Assembly (NCBI GenBank): GCA_030549495.1
Contig: JAUIRK010000144.1
Span: 248,001 to 312,000, forward strand
Source: Nectonema munidae
Taxonomy: Eukaryota; Nematomorpha; Nectonematoida; Nectonematidae
Direction: 5' to 3'
Length of the DNA stretch: 64,000 bases
Shown: positions 23,331 to 32,916 of the stretch, in pieces
How the letters are laid out: each line of letters starts with the position of its first letter
Numbering within the stretch: the stretch's first letter is position 1
The notes under the pieces: model-generated
What the model was told of the DNA's origin: nothing
What the model saw: the letters and a program-made list of their open reading frames with translations, nothing else
Database searches by the model: none
Made by a program: the position numbers and the translations under genes

Positions 23331-24137
23331 TTTTGATCAATCAAAATTTTGATTGACATTTTCTAAAAAGTAGCCATCATTATTGAAAAAATTAAATATA
23401 TAAAGTGTTATGCGTTCTAAACCGTATATAATTATAAATTTTCAGGGTATTATATAATATATATCCTAAGTTATAAGGTTAAGTACAGATAATGTCAGAA
23501 TTTTACTGAAAAATTTTAATTTTTGATTTAGATTGACAGTTTTGGACATGAAGGGGTCATTCAACTATCATGAAAATTTCAAAAGATGCAGCAAGAGATT
23601 TTAGGAAAAGTCACAAAATTTGAAGGGATATGATTCAGCCAATTTTCTACAATTAATTTTTTAGTCAAGGGGCTGGCGTTTTACGCCCCCCCCCAGCACT
23701 AATAGGGTTAACATAATCCTTTGATTGTGGAGTTATGTTATTCATAGTAAAGTGATCTATAAATGCGTCAGCCACCTCTTTATCACTGCTTTCAATATTT
23801 GTGTCTAAATTTACTTGTAAATTACTATTATTGTTTTTGCAAAATAAAGAGTTAAGTCTTTTCCAAATATCAATATTTGATTTACAGTTAAAATATTTAG
23901 AAAAATAATTATTTTTACTAACTTTTATAAGGGTTTTCAATTTGTTACAATAATAAAGATATTTGATACGTAAGTAAGTATTGTTAGGTTGTTTTTTCAA
24001 ACTTCTAAATAAATTATCCTTTATCTTTATTGATTTTAACAAACCTGAGCTCATCCAAGCATTTGAAAAATGTTTGTATTTGTTTTTACGAGATTCAATA
24101 TTGATTGTGCACTCTGATATAAAGGATGACAAAAAAC

Positions 24138-24503
24138 TTAAGAAATAAGCACAAAATAGGGCTCAAGAGCTTGAAGGAAGTCAAATGACTCTACCATACC
24201 AATGAATTTTGACCTAAGAAATATCTTTTTAGTAAAAACTTTATTACTCATGCCTATAGGAAGTGAGACGAAAACCGGAAAATGGTCGAAGATTTTTAAG
24301 TGTAAGACATAACTATTATATTTTAAGGATCTAAGTGATTGAGAATTAAGACTCATAATAACAAAGCTTTCTGTAAAATAAGGTAAATTATCATCATCAA
24401 TTATATGTGAGGAATTAAAATAAAAGAAACTAGAATATCCAGAATACAAACTATGGATAAAGTCAAGGCTTTCATTTGAAGTGTTCCTATCAATTATTTT
24501 CAT
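24138..24503 (-). pseudogene. LINE endonuclease-like block
   Basis: The frame includes MSLNSQSLRSLKYNSY and FDHFPVFVSLPIG; the latter fits the conserved DH-P motif near the end of apurinic-type LINE endonucleases. In LINEs this domain nicks the target. It lies between the ORF1-like protein and the RT. The N-terminal catalytic part is not visible. Confidence 0.5.
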
Positions 24504-24530
24504 CTATGATATATTTAAGATTCATCATAT

Positions 24531-25440
24531 TTATTTTATCGCGCCTCTCTTTTTCTTCATTAAAAGATAAACAAAGATTAGAGTTGCAAGCATGATTGTG
24601 CTCCATTTTTTTTTATCAGAGCATCTATAGCAAAACAGAGATGTGGGTGTTGAACTTTCGTTAGACATGTGGGACAAAACACAGAACCTACAAACAGAAA
24701 TGCTAGATTTGCAATCTTTAGGTATGTGATCGTATTTATTACATATATAATTTATCTTTATAAAAGATCGCAACAATTCTAATTTAAACGCAGAACAATC
24801 TATATATAGATATTTTTTTAGAATATACTTCTTTTAGTATATTGTGGTCAAATTTAATTCCCACAGAATAGTGTGACTTAGACTTACTAGACAGTTTAAA
24901 AAGATTTAGGATATTGTCAGAATTTAGATTATTTTGAGTACAAATGTACTCTTTTAAATTTTCAAATTTTATATCATTATTTATATTTTTAATACAAAAG
25001 AAAGGGGATTTTTTTTGAAGTAGTTCAAATTTAAGGGACTGATTTTTAAGAACTTCTTTTAAGTGATCAAAATTGTTTTGGCAAGATGTTCCTAAAATTA
25101 AAGAGTCATTATTAGTTTTTTTGCAATTTTTAATACAAAGTTTATTTTTAATCGGATTTAATTTAGTGTTCATACTTGTGGAAAAATTAGCCTTACTACT
25201 GTCAAAAAATTTTGGAATTTTAAGCGATAGAGGAGGATTGAAACTATTAGCTTTACTAGAATTCGGAACTTTTTGAACAATGTCATTATATAACGGCTTA
25301 ACATTTTCATTCATATGATTTTTGCAATTACTAAGTACTGAGATTTTTGATTCAATTGATTCTAGTCTTTTTTCAACTTGCGAAAAGTGTTGAATAAGAT
25401 TTTGGTGTGCGATAAGGATTGGTTCAATTTTGTTAATTAA
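24531..25440 (-). pseudogene. LINE ORF1-like protein with zinc knuckle
   Basis: It starts with a short coiled coil (INKIEPILIAHQNLIQHF to LESIESKISVL), then a basic, Asn/Ser-rich segment. The next frame has ICNKYDHIPKDC, a zinc-knuckle-like motif, followed by a second Cys cluster (CRFC, CYRC). ORF1 proteins bind LINE RNA. The upstream part of the open frame overlaps the neighbouring LINE relic and is not part of this protein. Confidence 0.55.
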
Positions 25441-26560
25441 AATAAAGATTTCTTGAAGTATGATTGGATGTTGTAAAAAAAACATATAGAGAAGTAAGAG
25501 GTTGGTTAAAGTGTAGATTACAGAAGTTAAGTAGTTTAACACGTAAATTGTGAAAAATTGGGCAGTGGAGAATTATGTGTAGGGGTGTTTCGATGTAGGG
25601 GCAACCAAATTTACATAATGGATTGAAGTTTGAATCTATAGAAGTTGGAATAGGTTGGGCAGTGTGATGAGAACCACTTGATGGAGTTGCGGGAGAGAAT
25701 AATATTTTTGTTGTGAATGGCAAAGTTTATCAAGGAGGGCGCAATATTAAGAGATGACCATGTGTTCAGTATAGATGCATATGCGGCTTTAATGATAGTG
25801 GATAAAGGGAAAGAAGGTAAAATAAAAGATTGCGTGTTTGGAGGTAATGTTTTAGATAGTCTGTCAACACAATTGTTTTCAGTGCAAGTGGAGTGTGCGG
25901 GAGATGAATAGATTGTTATGTTGAAATAATTGGAAAGTTGGATAAGTTTTGTGGCTAAGCTATAAGAAGGTTGAGGGATTTTGTGATTAAGATTTAGGTC
26001 GTTGATGATGTTTTGGGCATCGGTGTAAAAGTGTATTTGATTAAAGTTGAGGAAGTAGATGTGAAGATCGTCTAAGAGGTGCCTGCAGCTAAAATAGCAA
26101 GAATTTCTGTTTCGTATGATGAGGTATTGGAGTCAGTATGTAAGACCATAGATGTAAAAGGAGTTTGAGAATTGGTTATATAAAAGGCCTAGGCAGATGA
26201 ACCATGGAATGCGGTTTTGGAACCGTCGGTAAAAATAAATAATTGTTTTGTAAGAGTGGGATCTGAGCGTAGCTTTTTGATTAGGTTGATAGCGATGTTT
26301 TGTATTTGCATAGGACCAGATTGTAGGGCGTAATTTTAGAAGGAAGAATAAGAGAGATAGGATGGATATCAGGTGATATAGAGTAGTGGGTAAGATATGT
26401 AATCTATTTGTTGCAGATCGTGGCAAAATATGAAAGCATTTTGGATGAAAAGGGTGTGTATAGCGTGGTGAAGTGATGGATAGAGGGTAATGCTTTCAAA
26501 GTTTTGGAGTAATGATTTACAATTGTGGCTAAGTCATACCTGTATAACAAATTTCGAATA
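25430..26560 (-). pseudogene. 3' end of a second LINE with RNase H domain
   Basis: On the minus strand: IFTDGSKTAFHGSSA and SSYETEILAILAA (first RNase H Asp and Glu), FYTDAQNIINDLN (second Asp block), then TIYSSPAHSTCTENNCVDRL, matching the final His/Asp motif, then LCKFGCPYIETPLHIILHCP, the Cys/His tail found after RNase H in I- and R1-type LINEs. The Tyr of the canonical SAYA is a stop, and a second stop follows AAGTS. It abuts the other LINE near 25440. Confidence 0.7.
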
Positions 26561-28190
26561 TTACTAAAATTTGCCACAATGGTAGTTCTTTATAATCAAA
26601 TTGTACTTTATTATAAAAATTTTAATATTTTTTAGTTTTAAGTACATATAACTATTTTCTATCTCTATATATATTTTATATTATGAAGACGTATTTACTT
26701 TCATAATTTTTTTTATCTTTAATACAGTTTGGGTAAATTTTAAAAATTAATAGTACAATTCCAAAAGTTAGTTATTTTCTGAACACGATTAAATAAAACT
26801 TATTTTTATTAAAAGAAAATATTTTTAATTTTATTTGTTTAGAAAAATTGAATTATTTTCTTCGCATAGACATTGATTCTTACCATCGATATAATAGAAA
26901 TGAAGGCAAAATGAAAATTTTGACTTGTTTTTTACTATAAATTTTTTTAATAAATATTATACCAAAATTTTACTTTTTTCTGATTAAGGATCTCTAGATC
27001 TATAAATAAGTTAAGTTTCATTTGATTTTCTTATTTTATTGCTTCTTAGTTGGGTATTACTTTTCCAGCTCATTTTGTCACTACCCTTTTCTTTTATTTA
27101 ATTTGAAATTAATGTGTAGTTTTGAAGTTAAGTTTTAGGATGTAGTATTTTTAAGTACCTCCATCTAGATCATTCCACTCATTAGTGAAAAAATAAATAA
27201 GTAAATACTTAGAACATATATATTATGTACTATACAAAATTTATTAAGAGTTGTAGACATGTATGTTATTTATTGTGAAAAGAGATGCGTGAAATGCAAA
27301 AAATTGAGGAATAATCAACACTAAAGAAAATGAATGAAAGAGTTTCTTGTGAGGTTACTATGAATATCTTAATTGTCGGTAAGAAAGAGAATATATCATA
27401 TAAAATATAGTCATGTTTCGATGATAAATGTCAAAAATAGTTATGTAATCTTAATTTTCAACCCATACTGATTATATTTTGAAGTGTTGATACCGATCTT
27501 TATTCGATACCGATACTAAAATTATTTTGAATTATTTTTTAAAAATCATAAAAGATGGTGATATTAGATTTATAAATAGGGAGCATTAGTAAATTCATTG
27601 TTTGCAGAGAATCTTGCAAATATGTAATCAAAAAGGTTAGAGTGAAGATTCGAAGTAGAATTGTACAAAAGTTTTTAATTTTTTTTATAGAAAATACCCA
27701 CACCACTCCTTTTTTATTGAGGCAAAACAAGAAACTGATCAAAATTAGAAAAAATGCTTCTAATGTTTAGATCGATTATTCTCAGGTTAAGTTTATTCTT
27801 TTTTGAGAAAGATAAGTTGTATATAGAAGTCAGCTCAGTAGATGTTGGAAGAAAACTTATCCTGTAAGTGTAAAATATTTGTGGTGTGAGAGTATTTGGG
27901 CCCATGCAATATATAGTATTTAAGAATAAATAACCATGTGTGTGTCTAACTTAACTGATTAAATGCAACAAAAGTTGCAAACTTCGAAAACTGACGTATC
28001 AATTGAGAGGAAAAGTTGAAAACTCTCATAATTGATTAAGAAATTAAAGTTTTAATATTTTAAAAATTAAATACTTCTGGGGAGATCTGAATATATCAAC
28101 TTGAAATAAATACATATATAAGAAAGCATTCCTGGGAGTGTGGAATAATCATGTTTGTATGTCAACATGAATTATTTTGAATTGATAATA
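26561..28190. other. AT-rich stretch without recognised gene
   Basis: No convincing frame, repeat end or RNA gene is seen on either strand. Confidence 0.4.
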
Positions 28191-28194
28191 GCTA

Positions 28195-28440
28195 AAAATA
28201 TTAATAAATATCTTGTTAATTCTGCCAACATTATTTATTTTTTTATGAATTGTGATTCATCAATTTCTACTGTTAAACCATTTCCACCAATTATGATAGG
28301 TGATTCTCTTACCAATTTATCTATTTCTGCTATTTTCAATTTCTTTTTATCATCGTTTTCACATTCTTTACAATTTCGCAAAGGATACTCTTGTCTTGAT
28401 TTCTTTCATTTTATTATTATTTTTATTTTTTCATAATTTT
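28195..28440 (-). pseudogene. Merlin-like (ISXO2-type) transposase fragment
   Basis: The minus strand reads KLKIAEIDKLVRESPIIIGG then NGLTVEIDESQFIKK and a stop. The VEIDES motif preceded by IGG is the start of the ISXO2-like DDE domain of Merlin transposons, with the first catalytic Asp in EIDES. Upstream there is a degraded Cys-containing piece (RNCKECENDDKKK). Only the first catalytic region is present, so this is a short fossil fragment. Confidence 0.5.
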
Positions 28441-28549
28441 CTTATAATTTCACTAACAAAAAAATAGACACCACTTTAAATAGCGAATGAGATCTTAATC
28501 GTAGATATATTTAGATTATTTTGATATTTTTTCAAAGTCAATATTTATT

Positions 28550-28620
28550 TGATTCGCCAGATGGCCTAGTGGTGAGAGCGTGGAGTTTCGATTCCTGATT
28601 GTGACTATCCTTACCATTTG
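28550..28620 (+). repeat. tRNA-derived SINE fragment
   Basis: TGGCCTAGTGGTGAGAGC resembles a pol III A box and GTTTCGATTCC a B box, with tRNA-like spacing shortened. The acceptor-stem pairing of a real tRNA is missing, so I call a SINE head. Confidence 0.5.
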
Positions 28621-28962
28621 TCCAGCTATGGAAGTTTATTCTTTCCTTTTCAATTTTTATTTTTATGTTGTTAGGAGGGGGGGGGGTGGTATTAAAGTGT
28701 CTTGTAAAGTAGCAAGAAATTTTAATACTGGTAATGAATTCATCTGTAAGAATGATCTTCAGTTACCTGTGATTACTTGCAAAAAAGTTATTGAATTTGG
28801 ACATTCTGATAGCATTGCTGTAAAATCTTAATATATATTACGGGTATAAAGAGCAATGCGTTAATCAATATATAATCAATATAGCCACTTGCTTAAAACA
28901 ATTAAATTATATTTTAATCATCTTTTTCCCACTCTTTTAAGCTTTTTCTTTATTTTTTTTAG

Positions 28963-29017
28963 GAGAAAGCCTAAAATGCTGCAAAAAGATAAACTAAAGG
29001 AAAGAAGAAAGTTTAAG
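28963..29017 (+). CDS. Probable basic linker exon upstream of the zinc fingers
   Basis: The acceptor TTTTTTTTAG precedes 28963 and the donor GTACGT follows 29017. After one base completing a split codon (phase 2), the frame reads RKPKMLQKDKLKERRKFK and ends in phase 0. The first finger exon (35634) also starts in phase 0, so joining gives RRKFK followed by CRIC, the usual basic residues before a first C2H2 finger. The peptide could act as a nuclear localisation signal. Support is positional and compositional only; it could belong to another transcript. Confidence 0.45.
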
Positions 29018-29399
29018 GTACGTTTGCCAGGTTATTCAAAAATATTTGCTTCCATAAAAAGATATTTAAATTTTGAAGTGTTTTATGAAAATAAACTTTG
29101 AAGTAATGTTATAAACCCATCACTAATTGATTGATTAAATTTATAAAAATCACCATGTATTACATGTAATTACTAGATATTTCATGAAATAACTGGAGTG
29201 GCATTTCAGTAATTACATGAAATTCCTAGGGAATGCATGAAATGCTTATTGAGTTTATAAAATTCTAAACTGAAACAGTGATTTCATGAAATTGTTGGTT
29301 TCACAGTTTTAATGTAAAATTTTTACTCCTGAACAAAACCGGCCAAGTTGAATTTTTATGATGTATCAATCAATCTTTTTCTTCTTCTCTACAACTTTA

Positions 29400-29600
29400 T
29401 TAACCCGTTTCTTTACGGGCTCGCTTATTGAGATGAGCTATTTTGTAGTCAATATTGAGGTGGAGGTTCTTCTTTTTGTACTTCCACCTCATCTTGGGCC
29501 TTCCTCTCCTCCTTTTGCCATCCACTTGTAGGTCCATCATCTTTTCATTACACTTCTTCCCTCTCTTGAGAAAATGGTAAAAGACGAGTCTCAATAAAAT
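29400..29600 (-). pseudogene. LINE C-terminal fragment
   Basis: The frame KMMDLQVDGKRRRGRPKMRW is the GKRRRGRPK..W motif common near the C-terminus of many LINE reverse-transcriptase proteins. The rest of the LINE is absent here. Confidence 0.6.
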
Positions 29601-29697
29601 TCCTCACCTGTATCAATCAATTTGAAACCAATTAGTTCAATGTGCAATAAGTTCATTTCTAATACAAACACATTTTCTGCTTTAGTTTCATTATTAA

Positions 29698-29826
29698 CTC
29701 ATTTACGGCCAATGTTCCTATTTTGGAACATAAGTAATTTCATCTTCGTCTGCTTTTTTCAATGACTTTGAATATAAATCGTCTGCGTTTTTTAGATATC
29801 GTCTGCTTTGCTTGGCCTTAAATGGG
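29698..29826. mobile_element. TTAA MITE, family A (inverted)
   Basis: Flanked by TTAA on both sides, with ends CTCATTTACGGCC and GGCCTTAAATGGG. It is about 129 bp and close to the copies at 43.4 and 43.6 kb. Confidence 0.85.
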
Positions 29827-30173
29827 TTAATCCTCAATTACTCAGAAATAAACTCATATAAGTTGGAATATTGACTGATTTGAAATAGCAGATGATTTAA
29901 AAAAAATTGCATAAATTTTTTAGGTGAATTCTTCTTACCCTTTCAAGCAAAATGAATCAGCGATGACCCACAAAATGAAAATCGTCTTCTCCATGTTTTA
30001 TTAAAATTCCTCTAAAAAGGAAAGCAGACGATTAATTTTCGAAATTTAGGTTCTCAATTTTTTAGGCTAAAGGTACTTATCATTTTTGATAGGCTGCTAT
30101 TACTCACGTTTATTTTTGTTTCCAACACTTGCGTTAGGTAGTTTCCAAAATATATGCATTTTTAACTACTTAA

Positions 30174-30298
30174 CCCTTTCGTGACCAGTGTATCATATAT
30201 GATAGATAAACAATTTTACCTTCGTCTGCTTTTTCAAATAGTTTTGTATATGAATCTTCTGCTTTTTAATAAATATCGTCTGATTTTTCACGAAAGTG
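30174..30298. mobile_element. TTAA MITE, family D (copy 1)
   Basis: The ends are CCCTTTCGTGACC and a short CACGAAAGTG, with TTAA on both sides. The perfect palindrome TATCATATATGATA lies just inside the left end. It contains the CGTCTGCTTTTTCAAATAG motif shared with the other families in altered form. Confidence 0.8.
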
Positions 30299-30434
30299 TT
30301 AAGGAATTTGGTCTTTGCAAGTGTGTTAATAATTTATAACAGATATGTATGATAGAAGAGAGCGTTCTACGTCTTCTTGGAGTACGGGGTTGATGCTACA
30401 CGACTCTCTCGTTTATAACTGTGTAAAATACACA

Positions 30435-30566
30435 CCCTTTCGTGACCAGTGTATCATATATGATAGATAAACAATTTTACCTTCGTCTGCTTTTTCAAAT
30501 AGTTTTGTATATGAATCTTCTGCTTTTTAATATATATATCGTCTGATTTTTCTCGTCACAAAATTG
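30435..30566. mobile_element. TTAA MITE, family D (copy 2)
   Basis: Nearly identical to the copy at 30174-30298, including TATCATATATGATA. The left flank is not TTAA (CACA); the right flank is TTAA. Confidence 0.75.
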
Positions 30567-30617
30567 TTAAGGAATTTATGCCCGCGACAAACAGATAATA
30601 TTTGAAGTTCATATTAA

Positions 30618-30752
30618 CCGGTAATGACCTGAGCCGACAATTTTCGACTTTATAAAAATGTGTATCGTCTGCTTTTATAAAAATATCATTTTATTATTTT
30701 TTAATACAAATCTGCTTTACATTAGACATCTTCTGTTTAATTTGGTAACGGG
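30618..30752. mobile_element. TTAA MITE, family C-like
   Basis: TTAA flanks, ends CCGGTAATGACC and GGTAACGGG, with ATCGTCTGCTTT inside. Confidence 0.7.
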
Positions 30753-30986
30753 TTAATTACAATGAAAAAAGCTATTGACTGCGATTCTTTAAAGAAACAC
30801 TTCGTGTGAATGAGTTAGGACCAGAATTTTGAAGACTAATCGTATGCTTTCATTTTCAAATGAAATTCCTCCTTATTTACAATGTACATGTTCGTCTCGA
30901 TAATCACTCCTAAATCTCCTATATCTATGCGAACAAAATAATAGGAAAAAGAAAAGCGCTGCTTGGTCCGATTCTCAGTGTGTTAA

Positions 30987-31081
30987 GGATCCGATGTTTG
31001 CCAATTATTCGTCTGCTTTCTTCTCCAATCCAAAATTTATATAATTGAAGCTGACGAGTTTAACTAAGGATCCACTGTTAC
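30987..31081. mobile_element. Possible TTAA MITE of a further family
   Basis: It runs from TTAAGGATCCGATG to GGATCCACTGTTACTTAA and contains TTCGTCTGCTTTC. The inverted ends are short, so this is tentative. Confidence 0.4.
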
Positions 31082-31093
31082 TTAAAGGCTTAA

Positions 31094-31223
31094 CCCATTA
31101 AGTCCTATAGAAATCAGACGATATTTAAAAAAACGCAGACGATTTATATTCAAAGTCATTGAAAAAAGCAGACGAAGGTTAAATTACTTATGTTCCCAAA
31201 TGGAAACATTGGGACTTAATGGG
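31094..31223. mobile_element. TTAA MITE, family A variant
   Basis: TTAA flanks, ends CCCATTAAGTCC and GGACTTAATGGG. Instead of the ATGTTCC/GGAACAT pair this variant has TATGTTCCCAAATGGAAACAT. The internal region matches family A. Confidence 0.85.
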
Positions 31224-31332
31224 TTAATATCATCATTTTTAAATCAGAAACGCATATATCATATAGAACCTAGATCTGCTTGCTCTTCTAAGTCCTTTGT
31301 TCAACTTAGTTGCTATGAAGAATAAACTAGGT

Positions 31333-32766
31333 CAGAGTTTCTCAACCTTTGATGGCCCATGCCCCCCACCGAGTTACTTAACACTCGTGGCTCTCTGCCC
31401 TTCAAAAAATGCAGATTTTCTTATGTTATTTATTCAGTCACTCAAATTATAAATCAAAATTAAAATTTTTCTGAACAATACAATCAATGAGACACTTGCT
31501 GTTGGGCTCGTGTGACGAGGATGTTAGGCTCCGTTTTGGACACAGCAATGCGAATATCGTTCCCAACATCAAGACGGTTTCTGAACTTCGTTTTAATGGT
31601 CGTCAGGTCAGAAAATCCACATTAGCAAAGGTATGTTGTGGCGAATTGAATGAGCATTACGAATGCTTTTTTGCTCAGTAGAGGATACGCACCCTCAACA
31701 GACAACCAGAAGGTGGAGAGGTCTTCTCTGTTACTGAAGGCCAGCTTCATTGCTTTTGAAACCTTCAACTTTACCATCTTCGTCTTCGGTAGGTTCAATT
31801 TCGGTGTTGAATGGGTCTCTGTGCTATGGAGCATCCAATGTTGCATCGTCGAAATAAGATTTGAACTCAGTGGATAGAATGTCGAGATGTCCAGTGATGC
31901 AATTTTTGATGCTATGGGAAGCTCAATCCTCTGTATCTGTAGATGCTCGTCCAGGAAAGGAAATGAGGCTGTGGACACGGCCTCAACTCGTGCCTGCCAG
32001 ACTCTCATTCGAGCAGACAGTCCTGCAAGCTTGTCTTGAACGTCACTGACTGTCACATCATAACTTTATAAAGACTGGTTCATTTCGTTGAGTCGGCTGA
32101 ATATATCAGCTAGATAGGCGAGCATCATGACAAACTCTTCATTGTCGAAGTGGACATGGAGGTTATTTTCATTCTCTCGCAGGAAGATTTGCGCCTCCAC
32201 CTGGAGTTCATACAGCTGAGAGAGGCATTTCCCCCTTGATAGCAACAAACTTTGATGTAGAACAGAATTCCCACATGTTACGCTCCTATTTTGTTGGCCA
32301 GAAGTTGGAAGAGCCATGATTTTTGGCCTTCGCACGAATGAAGTTGATCACTCTGACCGCGACATTCATGACTTCCAACAAAAGAGGTGGTAGAGTTTTT
32401 GACGCAAGAGCATATCGGTGTAATGAACAGTGGGAAGACGTCACGTGGGGCCATTCACTCTTCTCAAGCGTGATGAACTTTAGTCCGTTAACTTCAAAAA
32501 GAAGAGTCCACGATGGCTTTGACATCTGTTGCTGTCGTTGTAGTTGGCAGGGCATTGCAGAACAAGAACTCTTCCTTCAACCTTCCCTTTTTCTCGTAGC
32601 GAGCGAAGGCGATCAACTGCATCTTCTTTTTTGCCTGTTGCTTCAGTTCTACCATTTTCTCTGTGTATGTCTTGATGAGTTCCTCAGAAATAGTGTGCGG
32701 CTTCTTGCACTTCACAATTCGGTATGCCACTTCGTAGCTGGATTGAACAGCATGTTTTTCTTCTGA
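31333..32766 (-). mobile_element. hAT (Charlie-like) transposon, right end missing
   Basis: The left end CAGAGTTTCTCAACCTTTG is the classic Charlie-type hAT terminal repeat. On the minus strand the transposase reads YRIVKCKKPHTISEELIKTY, EEFLFCNALPTTTTATDV, LLSRGKCLSQLYELQVEAQI and MLAYLADIFSRLNEMNQSL, then LAGLSARMRVWQARV. These match hAT proteins of the ZBED5/FAM200 type in order. Several frameshifts separate the pieces. The stretch is clearly richer in G+C than its surroundings. No matching right terminal repeat is seen, so it is truncated. Confidence 0.8.
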
Positions 32767-32916
32767 CCGGAATCCAAATTTGGGAAGTGTCGCTTCCCAA
32801 AATAAAAAAACAAACTAATAAAAAATTTATAAAAAAATAAAAATATTTTATTTGTTTAATAAAACAAAAAAAGTTATTATATTATTATAGAAAACGTAAG
32901 AATTTTTATGTTTAAA

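Larger units (their letters stand above)
19812..23707. mobile_element. 3.9-kb TTAA-flanked element carrying two satellite arrays
   Basis: The terminal inverted repeats CCCTATTAGTGCTGGG and CCCAGCACTAATAGGG are perfect; the right flank is TTAA (23708-23711) and the left flank a decayed ATAA. It sits inside a LINE coding sequence, whose parts resume on both sides, so the boundaries are secure. No transposase is visible; it is non-autonomous. Inside are a 150-bp satellite (about 19930-20930), a unique region (21230-21720) and a second array (about 21900-23320). Near each end lies a C- or G-tract next to a second AGTGCTGGG or GGGCTGG-like copy. Confidence 0.8.
18000..25440 (-). mobile_element. 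LINE (Jockey/CR1-like), split by a 3.9-kb insertion
   Basis: On the minus strand the order is: ORF1-like protein with zinc knuckle (25440-24531), endonuclease-like block (24503-24138), linker (24132-23712), the inserted TTAA element (23707-19812), then reverse transcriptase (19811-18650) and a C-terminal block (18621-18277). Signature segments are NNYRPISLVPIISKVFEKLI, FGFRQKHSTQLL, LFIDLSKDFDS, GVPQGSIIGPLMFSIFINDI and FLYADDISVIFS. It is disrupted by several frameshifts and a stop before NNYRPIS, and is inactive. The clade is a guess from the motif style. The 3' end is near 18000-18060, where the minus strand ends AAATAAATTTCTTCTTCTTA. Confidence 0.8.

Noticed and set aside
28552-28610. tRNA gene
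   Set aside because: A- and B-box-like motifs exist but the acceptor and anticodon stems do not form; called a SINE head.
28682-28827. Open frame after TTGTTAG with GGGGGIKVSCKVARNF and a later Cys pair
   Set aside because: It begins with a 10-base G run, has no domain, and overlaps the area of SINE and transposon fragments.
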